Both the position numbers and the translations under genes were made by a program. From DAHVFK01 sp963755395 (GTDB lineage Bacteria > Pseudomonadota > Gammaproteobacteria > Burkholderiales > SG8-39), in the NCBI GenBank assembly GCA_963755395.1, contig CAVWJJ010000003.1, positions 372,001-436,000 of the forward strand: 64,000 nucleotides of DNA, written 5' to 3'. The notes beneath the pieces were generated by a model. That model did not search any database. It had not been told where the DNA came from and was given only the letters and a program-made list of their open reading frames with translations. Of this stretch, positions 9,262 to 19,687 are shown piece by piece; position 1 is the first letter of the stretch; each line of letters opens with the position of its first letter.

Positions 9262-9742
9262 GCTTTCGATCTCCCAAAGTTTGCCGGCGCACGACGATGC
9301 ACGCATCGGGCCGACGGCGCTACTTCTCAGTCGTGAATTGTTGTATGTCCGTCAGAAAACGTCGATGGTCCATTGATACCAAATCTTCGTGCCGGCACTT
9401 CTGAATTCTACCTTGGGGGGGATAGGCGTCGCGCCGGCGGACACGATCAAAATTCGCCCGCCAAGCCGACCCTGCTCAGGTCTCAATCACCGTCTTACGT
9501 TGTTGATTTGGCGCGCTCATCGTTGGGCCCTGGAACTCGCTCGGGTTCGACGCCCACATCGCACAGGGCGGGCCTGGACACTCTGGTCACTCGAGCTAGC
9601 GGTTATATGTCAATGATTGCAATAGACAACTGTGCCGGAGATAATCGATCGTCCGCGACCGGCGTGGACGAGCCCTGAATTGCCGAACGCAATTCGGGAA
9701 TTCAATTCGATGGACCAATCGCATTGGAGGCGGAGCAGACCC
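9262..9742. other. spacer between acyl cassette and PKD gene copy 1
   Basis: About 480 bases separate the divergent acp operon and PKD copy 1. Short frames exist on both strands but show no codon bias or recognisable motif. The right end contains an inverted repeat, listed separately. Promoters for both directions are expected here but no convincing -35/-10 pair could be assigned by eye. Confidence 0.5.
9677..9695. promoter_or_regulatory. inverted repeat upstream of PKD copy 1
   Basis: GAATTGC at 9677-9683 and GCAATTC at 9689-9695 are perfect 7-base arms around a 5-base loop, about 50 bases before the start of copy 1. It could be an operator or an mRNA leader hairpin. No poly-T follows it, so it is not an intrinsic terminator. 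Confidence 0.35.
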
Positions 9743-11659
9743 ATGCCGAGTGGCAACGAATTTTCGTCGAGGCTCAGGTTTCTCTGGGTTCTTGCTGCAG
9801 GTGCCGCAGCGGCTTTGATCGCGTCGAGCTGCGGATCCGGCGGCTCTGTCTCTTCGTACGATGGCTTCATATTTCCCGTCGGATGCGCCGCGGTCACGGG
9901 TGGTCTTTCGCTCAGTGCCGGGGCGGTCCGCGCCTCGGGCGTATCGCCGCTGACGGTGTTCTTCGATGCCACGGCCAGCTCGAGCAGCGCGACCGCGAAG
10001 CCCTTCAGTCACATTCGGTACAGGTGGGACTTCGGCGACGCGGGCGCCTCGGGAACCGGTAAATGGGCCTATGGCTCGAACCCGGGACGCAACAGCATGA
10101 ACACCGCAACCGGCGCCGTGGCCGCACACGTGTACCAGACGCCAGGCACGGACCAGGTCTACACCGTCACCCTGACCGCCTCCGACGGCACCAACTCGGC
10201 ATCCTGCCAGATGGGCGTGACCGCCTACGATCCTTCCGGGTCTAGCGGCTACCCGGGCAGCGCAACGACCTGCGTTTCGTCCTCCGGGGTTCCGGTGGCG
10301 GGTTTGGGCGGCTGCCCGTTGGGCGCGGCGGTGCTGAACACTTCGAGCTTCGTCACCGCCCTTGGCTCTCCGTACATGGGCAATGGCAAGAGAGTGCTGT
10401 TCAAGTGCGGCGACACCTTCAGCGGCGCGAATGCAAAGATCACCGCCGTCGATGTCAGCATTGGTGCCTACGGCGGATGCGAGGGAACGACCAGCAACCG
10501 ACCGATCCTGCGCAAGAGCGGCGCGGCAACTGCTGTACGTCGCTGCCACGGCGGGGACTGCGTATCGCCGACTTGGTCATGGACGGATCGAGCTACTCCT
10601 GCAGCGGGATCACAACCGCCGGAGAGGTGCTGGCGTCAACAGCACATGCCCTACCAGGTCACGATCCTGAACGTGGCGGCTCGAACATGGCCAGTACTTC
10701 GCGTGGATCGGCCCGCAGTGGGCGTTGGTCAATTCGGCCTAGTCGATCCGCCGAACAACTGCATCGGCACGTTCGCCAACTACGCGGCGAACAGCCCTAC
10801 ACACAACGGCACGATTCCGAACATTTTCTACACCGCAATCATGGGCAACAGCTTCGACGGGGCGCGGCCACCACAAGCACCTATGAGGTGGTTCGCGTCT
10901 CCTACATGCGCCAGGGCGTGATCGAGAACAACACGCTGCTCAATGCCGGGCCGAGCTACGCGGTGCTCAAATTTCACAAGGGCAACACCAACAACAGCAA
11001 CATCGAGCTGGATCGGCTAATACTCCGAGTTGAACGTCATCTCGGACAACTAGTTCGGCGGCAAGTCCGGCGCCAATCTGGTGGAGATCTCGCCGCAAAA
11101 CGCCCAGGATGACGAGCGCCTGCGTAATATCGTGTTCGAGCGCAACCTCTCGTTCGGCAATCCGGCCAGCGGAAGACAACTCCTGTTCTCTGGCGTAGAC
11201 ATCATCGCGCGGGACAACATCTGGGTGCAAGGCTCTTCTGCGTACTACGGCGTCCAAGTTGCGCGGCGCGGCATCGAGCCAGCACCGACGGGCGTGGAGG
11301 TTTACAACAACACTTGCTATGCGGCAGCCATCACGAGCGGTGGCACCTGCGTGGGCTTTAGCGGGACTTCCTTTGCCGGTGCGCCTTCTTCGAGTCTCGC
11401 CCAAAACAATATAACCTATTACCCCGGCAGCAGCGGCCACTCCACCGTGGTGAACAATGGTTCCGGGAACACGGTCGCCAACAACACGGCCGCCCCGGCC
11501 ACCAATCCGGGATTCATCAACGGCTCGGGCAGCTTTACGCTCGCCAGCGACTTCCGACCCACGACGAACTACTCCGGCGGCACCAGCGTCCCAGTGTTCG
11601 ATGACTTCTTCGGCACCCCGTGGGGCGGCACCTGGGACCTGGGCGCAATCCATCCCTGA
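9743..11659 (+). pseudogene. PKD/parallel beta-helix surface lipoprotein, copy 1 (decayed)
   Basis: The start at ATG 9743 is preceded by GGAGG and gives a lipoprotein-like leader ending IASSC. A PKD domain follows (SPLTVFFDATASSS, YRWDFGDAGASG, VYTVTLTASDGTNSA), then a beta-helix region (NNCIGTFANY, RQGVIENNTLLNAG, RLRNIVFERN) ending at WDLGAIHP. Against copies 2 and 3 it has several frame changes between about 10.5 and 11.1 kb and a TAG near 11051 where the others have a TAC tyrosine codon. It also lacks the long Ser/Thr or Pro stalk. The 3' third has diverged more than the rest. I call it a pseudogene; the 5' PKD part could still be made as a truncated protein. Confidence 0.7.
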
Positions 11660-11889
11660 CGTGACAACAAGGACGCGCCGGCAATTTATCACCGCGAGTC
11701 CGCCCGACTCTCGTCGGCCTGCGTAGCAATGCGATGAAGCACCGCGACGCCCTACTCACCCTTCAAGTTCTGCCTGAACGCGAACACCGGGCGCTCCCTA
11801 TAGAGGACATGACGAACGGCAACGCGCGAAATCACGTGTCCTACGCGAGCTGACCGAGGACGAATTCCGTGCTCCATACGTTACAGGCG

Positions 11890-12480
11890 CGCGTCGGCTA
11901 CATGCACGCCTCGCGGCACCGTGCCGAGACACGGCGCTTGAGGCACCTGCGCCTCATTGCCAGTCCCTCTTCGCGATAGAGCCAGTTCATGAGGTTGTAG
12001 GTCGAGTTCCGGCTTCGCTGCTCGCGCAGCGCGTACACGTGCCAATAGGCGAAGTGCAATCGCGACTGAGCGATCTCGCGAATCCGGGCTCTCCGCTCGG
12101 TACGTGGATCGCGCCGGCTGTCGTAGCTATAAGGAGACCCTGCGCACATAGCTCCACCGCTTCGACCAGTTGCTTGCTCAAGCCGCGGTGCATTTGCATG
12201 TGCCGAGCCATATGCCGGCGTCGCGAGGACTTGATCGCATTCTTGATGAATGTCGCGCAGCATTATCCTGACCAGCGACAGATTGACAACCAGAAGCTTT
12301 TGCTTCGCGCTGTCCTCCTCGAACCGCTTGAGCTTTCCCGCCCACCTCGGCTCAAGCCGGCGGTAGACCTTCTTCCAGCGATAAGCGCTCTGTTCCGGTA
12401 TCGCGGTTCAGGTCAAACACCGGAATGTCGAACTCCGCCTTCTTCAGCACTGCAATGATTTGTTCGAAGAGCAAGCGCCT
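11890..12480 (-). mobile_element. decayed IS3-family insertion sequence remnant
   Basis: Fragments in three minus-strand frames match the order of IS3-family orfA then orfB. The orfA part shows EQIIAVLKKAEFDIPVFDLNR, then a WKKVY-like stretch, EPRWAGKLKRFEED and RIMLRDIHQE. The orfB part shows ARHMQMHRGLSKQLVEAVEL, then ARIREIAQSRLHFAYWHVYA and NWLYREEGLAMRRRCLKRR. These equal the helix-turn-helix/leucine-zipper region and the start of the DDE domain of IS407-like elements. No intact frame, no DDE triad and no terminal repeats were found, so it is a dead remnant. It lies between copies 1 and 2 of the PKD gene. Confidence 0.7.
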
Positions 12481-12912
12481 CTTCCTCGCGACAGGATCCT
12501 CTTCGCTCAAGGCTAATTCCGCAGGAAAACTCTTGTTCGCTTCGAACCCGATCGCGGCGAGCACCTCAATGAAGTCTCGACTCACCGTCTAAATGATGAC
12601 TAAAAGAGGTCGGCTTAGGTCGGGTGAAGCCTAGCAATCTTCTTTCGAGCCGTGCCATATCTGACGGCGACCGCCCTGACGTTTGGTCGACTACTTGTTG
12701 TCGGCGCGTAGCGACGACGATTCGCCCAGCCGATCAGACACATCCTGAAAACATCTGCGAAGTTGTCGTTCGGAGGAGACTTTTTGGATTGGCGCGGGAG
12801 CCGAGAAATCTTTCACGAACGTCTCGCAACCACCTGTGCAGACGACGTTTTCCTTGGTTGGCACGGCAATTGCGCTGATCCGCCTAACGTAAACGATCCT
12901 GAGGCATTGAGC

Positions 12913-15186
12913 ATGGAACGAGCCGGTACTGATCCGCTTTCCAACTGCGCGACGAAAGAGCTATCGATCGCGGGGCGACTTGCGAGCAGGCATATATGTA
13001 GCGTCGGCACGGCAAGACCAAGACACGGAGGTGCATGCGCTATCGCGACGGGACTCGCGATCACGCTCTTCATGTCGAGCTCCTCCGCCTTCGCTTTCGC
13101 CTTTCCGGACTGGATGTCGCGACACTGGCATACTAAGAGCAGCTCGCAGTCGGCTAGCACCAGGTCGACCACTACTTCCACTGCTACTACAAGTACGCCA
13201 ACTTCCACGGCTAGCACGACACCTACATCAACGACTAGTTCGACGAGCAGTACTCCAACCTCGACCACTGCTACGACGTCAACATCCACGAGTACCACTG
13301 CATCCACTCCCACCACCGCATCTTCTACGCCTACCACTGCCACTACGCCTACGACGACTAGCTCTTCATCGTCGCCCCCGACGCCGACGGCGCTGGCTGC
13401 GACGTGCAACTCGGTCATCGGCAGCCTTTCGCTTCATGGCGGGGCTGTCCGCGCCTCGGGGGTATCGCCGCTGACGGTGTTCTTCGACGCCACGGCCAGC
13501 TCGAGCAGCGCGACCGCGAAGCCCTTCAGTCACATCCAGTACAAGTGGGACTTCGGTGACACGGGCGCCTCGGGAACCGGCAAATGGGCCTATGGCTCGA
13601 ACCCGGGACACAACAGCATGAACACCGCCACCGGCGCGGTGGCCGCACACGTGTACCAGACGCCAGGCACAGACCAGGTCTACACCGTCACCCTGAGCGC
13701 CTCCGACGGCACCAACTCGGCATCCTGCCAGATGGGCGTAACCGCCTACGATCCTTCCGGGTCTAGCGGCTACCCGGGCAGTGCAACGACCTGCGTTTCG
13801 TCCTCCGGAGTTCCGGTGGCGGGTTTGGGCGGCTGCCCGTTGGGCGCGACACCGCTTAACACTTCGAGCTTCGTCACCGCCCTTGGCTCTCCGTACATGG
13901 GAAATAGCAAACGCGTGCTGTTCAAGTGCGGGGATACCTTCACCGGCGCGGGGGCAAATATCACCGCCGTCGGTGCAAGCATTGGAGCCTACGGAGGATG
14001 CGAGGGTACGACCAGCAACCGACCGATCCTGCGCAAGAGCGGCAGCGGCAACCTGCTGAACGTCGCCGCCACGGCAGGGGACCTGCGCATGGCCGACCTG
14101 GCCATCGACGGATCGAGCTACTCCGGCAGCGGGATCACAACCGCCGGAGACGGTGCGGCGCTCAACAGCAACCTGCCCTACCAGGTCACGATCCTGAACG
14201 TCGGCGGCTCGAACATGTGCCAGTACTTCGCGTGGATCGGCCCGCAGTGGGCGCTGGTCAATTCGACCTACTCGACCCAGCCGAACAACTGCATCGGCAC
14301 GTTCGCCAACTACGCGGGCGAACAGCCGTTCACGAACGGCACGATTCCGAACATTTTCTACACCGCAATCATGGGCAACAGCTTCGACGGCGGCGCGGCC
14401 ACCTCAAGCACCTATGAGGTGGTCCGCGTGTCCTACATGCGCCAGGGCGTGATCGAGAACAATACCCTGCTCAATGCCGGGCCGAGCTACGCGGTGCTCA
14501 AGTTTCACCAGGCCAACACCAACAACAGCAACTCGAGCTGGATCGGCTACTACTCCGAGTTGAACGTCATCTCGGACAACTACTTCGGCGGCAAGTCCGG
14601 CGCCAATCTGGTGGAGGTCTCGCCTCAAAACGCCCAGGATGACGAGCGCCTGCGTAATATCGTGTTCGAGCGCAATCTGTTCAAAGGGACCGCCACGGTT
14701 GGGAACGAAGTGCTTGTCTCCGGCGTGGACATTGCGCTGCGCGACAATATCTTCAACATGTCCTCCGGCACGATGGCCTACGGCGCGCAGGTGACGCGAA
14801 GAGGCATCGAACCGGCACCACGGGCATCGAGGCGTACAACAACTCCTGCTTCTCCTCCTCCGGGTCCTATGGCGGCACGGCGTCGTGCACTCTACTTCGC
14901 CAATAGCGTATCAAGCAGCAACGCGCAAAACACGCTCGCCTACTTCCCGAGCCAGTCGAATTGCAACACGGTCGCCAACAGCGGCAGCGGCAACACGGTG
15001 AGCAACAACACATCCAATTGCAAGACCGCCAATCCAGGCTTCACCAACGCCTCGAGCAGCTTCAGCCTTGCATCGGACTTCAAGCCAACGGCGAACTATA
15101 CCGGCGCCACCAGCCTGCCCTTGCTCGATGACTTCTTCGGTACACCGTGGACCGGATCCTGGGGCCTGGGTGCCGTGCATCAGTGA
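12913..15186 (+). CDS. PKD/parallel beta-helix surface protein, copy 2
   Basis: A 757-residue exported protein if ATG 12913 is the start (GAGG lies 8 bases upstream; the frame is open 50 codons further). A hydrophobic segment ends at SSSSAFAFAFPDW, so it has a signal peptide but no lipobox. A Ser/Thr-only stalk of about 80 residues follows (roughly 12.4-13.4 kb of coding, 13141-13390), then a PKD domain (YKWDFGDTGASG) and a right-handed beta-helix region rich in Asn and Gly. A missing C near 14818 and an extra base near 14890 put about 24 codons in the wrong frame; both flanks are in frame. Function is unknown; the layout suggests a surface-anchored adhesin or glycan-binding protein. Confidence 0.75.
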   Translation: MERAGTDPLSNCATKELSIAGRLASRHICSVGTARPRHGGACAIATGLAITLFMSSSSAFAFAFPDWMSRHWHTKSSSQSASTRSTTTSTATTSTPTSTASTTPTSTTSSTSSTPTSTTATTSTSTSTTASTPTTASSTPTTATTPTTTSSSSSPPTPTALAATCNSVIGSLSLHGGAVRASGVSPLTVFFDATASSSSATAKPFSHIQYKWDFGDTGASGTGKWAYGSNPGHNSMNTATGAVAAHVYQTPGTDQVYTVTLSASDGTNSASCQMGVTAYDPSGSSGYPGSATTCVSSSGVPVAGLGGCPLGATPLNTSSFVTALGSPYMGNSKRVLFKCGDTFTGAGANITAVGASIGAYGGCEGTTSNRPILRKSGSGNLLNVAATAGDLRMADLAIDGSSYSGSGITTAGDGAALNSNLPYQVTILNVGGSNMCQYFAWIGPQWALVNSTYSTQPNNCIGTFANYAGEQPFTNGTIPNIFYTAIMGNSFDGGAATSSTYEVVRVSYMRQGVIENNTLLNAGPSYAVLKFHQANTNNSNSSWIGYYSELNVISDNYFGGKSGANLVEVSPQNAQDDERLRNIVFERNLFKGTATVGNEVLVSGVDIALRDNIFNMSSGTMAYGAQVTRRGIEPAPRASRRTTTPASPPPGPMAARRRALYFANSVSSSNAQNTLAYFPSQSNCNTVANSGSGNTVSNNTSNCKTANPGFTNASSSFSLASDFKPTANYTGATSLPLLDDFFGTPWTGSWGLGAVHQ

Positions 15187-16197
15187 ATCAAAGCACCAAG
15201 ATGCGTTGCTCACGATCTTACGATCGCAGTTCGCTCTCGCTTAGATCAAGCATCCGATCGCACTTGTTCGCCTGACGCTTTGGAGCGTCACGACCAGCCC
15301 TCACCGACAGGGTCGATGCGTGCGGCGCGTGCGCTTCGGCAGGGCTCATCGCCGCATCCGCCTGGCGCGTTACGCCAGATCGCCAACCTAAAGCCCTTAG
15401 CCGCGCCGTCAACAACTCGGTACCGTGGCTGGACATCGTTCGCGAATGCCGTCCTGGCCTGCGTGAAATGGTCCGCACTTCGACCTTGCGCAGATGCGGG
15501 CGACGCCCGCTTCGTGGAATTCGACACGCCCAGTGGACGAAATCCATTAACTCTGCGCCGCGTGAGCATTATCACCTTTAACAATTGTTTGCCTGCGACA
15601 TACAGTGCATCTCGAGTTCAAAAGCAGTTGTAAGGAGGCAGCAAATGTTCAGTGTCGGCGTCGGCGCGACCAGCGCGAAATTCGGAATTTCACACGACGG
15701 AATTTCACACGACAAGACTGGACATCGGATGATGTTCACTCGCCTCTTCAGCTTTGCTTCCAAATCCATTCCGTCAAACCCTGTTCGCCTCGCCGGTCGC
15801 ACCTGTCAGTGCGAGCGCCATAACGACCAAGAATTTATCCAGCGGCAACAACCGATCGGTCTACTTGAGTTCGGTTTCGGCGGCTGTCGGCAATCGCAGA
15901 CAACGAATTGTTCGTCCGATCAGGAGCATCTCAATATAGCTCGCAGTCCTGTCGCTACAAACCGACACATTGCGCGGAATAGGCGCCTCAAGTAATCCGC
16001 CTGTCAGTCGTAAAAGTGTGTCAACAAGGGACTTTTCAGACTGGCACGAAGCTTGCGATATGCATGCGACCTTAAGGTTCATAAGGAATGCAACGGTGGC
16101 AATAGGGTGGACACATTTGGATTGGCTCGGCGTGTCCGCCCTGCCACTTGTATATAGACCTTTGGCAGTCACGTGGAGCCTTTTGAGGAGCGCAACC
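15187..16197. other. spacer between PKD copies 2 and 3, no clear gene
   Basis: About 1 kb with only weak, overlapping frames on both strands (for example 15218-15547 and 15288-15584 on the minus strand, 15585-15995 on the plus strand). None shows a known motif or betaproteobacterial codon use. It contains a 15-base exact tandem duplication and, at the right end, the leader of copy 3. Base composition looks lower in GC than the flanking genes. Confidence 0.5.
15683..15712. repeat. 15-base tandem duplication
   Basis: The sequence CGGAATTTCACACGA occurs twice in a row (15683-15697 and 15698-15712). It sits in the spacer ahead of copy 3. It may be a slippage product or a paired regulator site; nothing else supports a function. 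Confidence 0.6.
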
Positions 16198-18262
16198 GTG
16201 AGGACCCAGATTCCTCGCGTTATTGCGGCGGGATTCGCGGCCAGCCTCTTCCTTTCGGGCTGTGGGTCCGGCGCAGTGACGGGGACTGGCGACACGACAA
16301 CCGCTACGCCTAGCACGGTTACTGCATCGTCACCTGCGTCGTCTTCGTCTTCCTCGTCGCCCACAACTTCTCCTTCTCCTTCTCCTTCGCCTTCGCCTTC
16401 GCCTTCGCCTTCTCCGTCTCCGTCTCCGACGCCTTCGCCTCCTCCCGCAAGCCCGACGCCGACGGCGCTGGCTGCGACGTGCAACTCGGTGATCGGCAGC
16501 CTTTCGCTTCATGGCGGGGCTGTCCGCGCCTCGGGGGTATCGCCGCTGACGGTGTTCTTCGATGCCACGGCCAGCTCGAGCAGCGCGACCGCGAAGCCCT
16601 TCAGTCACATCCAGTACAGAGTGGGACTTCGGTGACACGGGCGCCTCGGGAACCGGCAAATGGGCCTATGGCTCGAACCCGGGACGCAACAGCATGAACA
16701 CCGCCACCGGCGCGGTGGCCGCACACGTGTACCAGACGCCAGGCACAGACCAGGTCTACACCGTCACCCTGAGCGCCTCCGACGGCGCCAACTCGGCATC
16801 CTGCCAGATGGGCGTGACCGCCTACGATCCTTCCGGGTCTAGTGGCTACCCGGGCAGTGCAACGACCTGCGTTTCGTCCTCCGGAGTTCCGGTGGCGGGT
16901 TTGGGCGGCTGCCCGTTGGGCGCGACACCGCTTAACACTTCGAGCTTCGTCACCGCCCTTGGCTCTCCGTACATGGGAAATAGCAAACGCGTGCTGTTCA
17001 AGTGCGGGGATACCTTCACCGGCGCGGGGGCAAAGATCACCGCCGTCGGTGCAAGCATTGGAGCCTACGGAGGATGCGAGGGTACGACCAGCAACCGACC
17101 GATCCTGCGCAAGAGCGGCAGCGGCAACCTGCTGAACGTCGCCGCCACGGCAGGGGACCTGCGCATGGCCGACCTGGCCATCGACGGATCGAGCTACTCC
17201 GGCAGCGGGATCACAACCGCCGGAGACGGTGCGGCGCTCAACAGCAACCTGCCCTACCAGGTCACGATCCTGAACGTCGGCGGCTCGAACATGTGCCAGT
17301 ACTTCGCGTGGATCGGCCCGCAGTGGGCGCTGGTCAATTCGACCTACTCGACCCAGCCGAACAACTGCATCGGCACGTTCGCCAACTACGCGGGCGAACA
17401 GCCGTTCACGAACGGCACGATTCCGAACATTTTCTACACCGCAATCATGGGCAACAGCTTCGACGGCGGCGCGGCCACCTCAAGCACCTATGAGGTGGTC
17501 CGCGTTTCCTACATGCGCCAGGGCGTGATCGAGAACAATACCCTGCTCAATGCCGGGCCGAGCTACGCGGTGCTCAAGTTTCACCAGGCCAACACCAACA
17601 ACAGCAACACGAGCTGGATCGGCTACTACTCCGAGTTGAACGTCATCTCGGACAACTACTTCGGCGGCAAGTCCGGCGCCAATCTGGTGGAAGTCGCGCC
17701 TCAAAACGCCCAGGATGACGAGCGCCTGCGTAACATCGTGTTCGAGCGCAATATGCTCAAAGGGACCGCCACGGTTGGGAACGAAGTGCTTGTCTCCGGC
17801 GTGGACATTGCGCTGCGCGACAATATCTTCAACATGTCCTCCGGCACGATGGCCTACGGCGCGCAGGTGACGCGAAGAGGCATCGAACCGGCACCCACGG
17901 GTATCGAGGCGTACAACAACTCCTGCTTCTCCTCCTCCGGGTCCTATGGCGGCACGCCGTCGTGCATCTACTTCGCCAATAACGTATCAAGCAGCAACGC
18001 GCAAAACACGCTCGCCTACTTCCCGAGCCAGTCGAATTGCAACACGGTCGCCAACAGCGGCAGCGGCAACACGGTGAGCAACAACACATCCAATTGCAAG
18101 ACCGCCAATCCAGGCTTCACCAACGCCTCGAGCAGCTTCAGCCTTGCATCGGACTTCAAGCCAACGGCGAACTATACCGGCGCCACCAGCCTGCCCTTGC
18201 TCGATGACTTCTTCGGTACACCGTGGGCCGGATCCTGGGACTTGGGTGCCGTGCACCATTGA
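16198..18262 (+). CDS. PKD/parallel beta-helix surface lipoprotein, copy 3 (one frameshift)
   Basis: GTG at 16198, with TTTTGAGGAG just upstream, begins a canonical lipoprotein signal peptide with lipobox FLSGC. A Ser then Ser-Pro repeat stalk (about 16.33-16.45 kb) leads into the PKD domain and the same Asn/Gly-rich beta-helix as copy 2, ending SWDLGAVHH. One extra base at 16617-16620 (TACAGAGTGG against TACAAGTGG in copy 2) splits the gene into an N-terminal frame and a C-terminal frame of 566 residues. With that base removed it encodes 687 residues. It would be anchored in the outer membrane. Nearly every base from 16453 onward matches copy 2. Confidence 0.75.
16360..16441 (+). repeat. hexamer microsatellite encoding the Ser-Pro stalk
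   Basis: Repeats of CCTTCT, CCTTCG and CCGTCT run through this stretch and encode alternating Ser and Pro. Because the unit is six bases, slippage would lengthen or shorten the stalk by two residues without changing frame. Copies 1 and 2 lack this repeat. Confidence 0.75.
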
Positions 18263-18734
18263 TCAGGGTTCGCCACCCAGCACAACGAAGCCTCCCCATT
18301 AGGCCGAGCCTTGGCGCTCCACACGCCATGCCCAGTCTATCGCTAGCTGCGGCGGGCGAGGCGCGGGCTTCCCTTTAATCTCGCGTTGCGGGTCAAGGCT
18401 CGAAGCGATCGGGGATTTGTCTGGCATGGGCAGCCATTGCCGTCAGCGCCTAATCGGTATTCGCTTCGAACCCATTTACGGAGAGCCCCCTCAGCCCGCG
18501 TCGTCATCGAAACCTGGCGCTGCCACGACAACCATGCCTTCAGCATTCGAGCCTCGAAGACACAATACCTATCGAGTTCAAAGCGCGTCACGATTCCGTC
18601 AACCAACGAGCCGTCCCGAACTATGAATGGACGAAAGACCCTTGCGGCGATCATCTGGTCCTCAATCCTTACAAGCGATTCGCTCGGTTTGCTACCATGT
18701 AAAATGGATTATAAGTATTTCCTTTCGCTTGACA
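18263..18734. other. spacer between PKD copy 3 and methyltransferase, no clear gene
   Basis: About 470 bases. Frames at 18343-18654 (minus) and 18386-18760 (plus) overlap each other and show no recognisable domain. It marks the boundary between the plus-strand PKD array and the long minus-strand polysaccharide operon, which ends just to the right. Confidence 0.45.
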
Positions 18735-19580
18735 TCACGCTCTCTTGCGGATCGGAGTGAGCCGAACAAGCCCGTCCTCACGGAATAACGATAGACCCGC
18801 CATCGCGAGTTCCGGCAACAGTCGTTGTGAAAGTTCGGCACTAAGTTCAATATGCTCAACATGAAACTGGCGCGCTTCATGATAGGCAATGATTTCGCGA
18901 CCTAAGCTGGGAAGCCTGAAGGGGCACCTGACCGTGTCAGATCGCCCGAAATCCTCAACAAATCCTTGCACCTTGAAGTCGTATGCGACATGACTGCCGG
19001 GCGGAAGACGGTCAGCAAGGAAATCTAGAAAACCGCCGAAGGCCACTTCATCTACGTAGGGGCTGACTCCCTCAAGCATTACAAGTGCCTTCGCGTCGCC
19101 ATGCTCTGCTAGCCAAGCAGCCAACTCCAGCCAGGAAGTGCCGTTCAGGTCTATCGGCTGATAATCGACGTGGTCGATGCGCCAAAGTTGCGCGGCAATC
19201 TCTTGCTTGCTCCGAATCGCCTCCGGCTGATCACACTCAAGCACCCGCAGACCGTTTTGCTTGAGCAAATGGGCGAATCGATACGCTCGGGTGTCGCCAC
19301 CGCAACCGATATTAATTATGTATCCGAAGTCACGGTATATCGCATCGACGAACACAGCGTCATAGTACAGCGTGCGCGCCAGAACATAGTAGTAGAAGGG
19401 CTGCGCACGCAAGCGAGAAAGCATCATGCTGCCACGCAGATCGCACACCCTTCGCTCCAGCCAACTCAATAAATCGCCCGCGAGCGTGTCCGGATTGCGA
19501 AATTGCGCGACTTCGTACGCCGACTGAATATAGCGCAATTGGCTTAAACGCATCATGAAACTGAAATTTGGGAGTTTCAT
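18735..19580 (-). CDS. class I SAM methyltransferase, leucine carboxyl methyltransferase-like family
   Basis: An intact 281-residue protein. The SAM-binding motif is INIGCGGDTRAYRF at about residue 91, followed by a beta-2 acid in LRVLECDQPE and LVMLEGVSPYVDEVAF, a pattern typical of the LCMT/PPM (O-methyltransferase of polyketide or small-molecule type) family. In this locus it probably methylates a sugar or other polymer component (inference). It is the last gene of the long minus-strand operon. Base composition is lower in GC than that of the precursor genes upstream. Confidence 0.75.
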   Translation of the reverse strand: MKLPNFSFMMRLSQLRYIQSAYEVAQFRNPDTLAGDLLSWLERRVCDLRGSMMLSRLRAQPFYYYVLARTLYYDAVFVDAIYRDFGYIINIGCGGDTRAYRFAHLLKQNGLRVLECDQPEAIRSKQEIAAQLWRIDHVDYQPIDLNGTSWLELAAWLAEHGDAKALVMLEGVSPYVDEVAFGGFLDFLADRLPPGSHVAYDFKVQGFVEDFGRSDTVRCPFRLPSLGREIIAYHEARQFHVEHIELSAELSQRLLPELAMAGLSLFREDGLVRLTPIRKRA

Positions 19581-19687
19581 CTCAGTATTGTGCGATCACC
19601 CGATCGGGCCGTCGCAAATGCGCCAAGTGATTGACACGGTCCGAGCAGGTGGAATCCGCACGAGAGCGAACTTGATTTCGCAGATCT

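Noticed and set aside
13141..13390. Short Ser/Thr-coding repeats as a possible CRISPR or minisatellite
   Set aside because: Units are irregular triplets encoding Ser/Thr within an open frame; there are no spacers or constant repeats.
15218..15584. Two overlapping minus-strand ORFs between PKD copies 2 and 3
   Set aside because: They overlap each other in different frames, lack motifs and look like chance frames in a spacer.
18343..18760. Opposing ORFs after PKD copy 3
   Set aside because: Mutually antisense and without recognisable domains or start signals.
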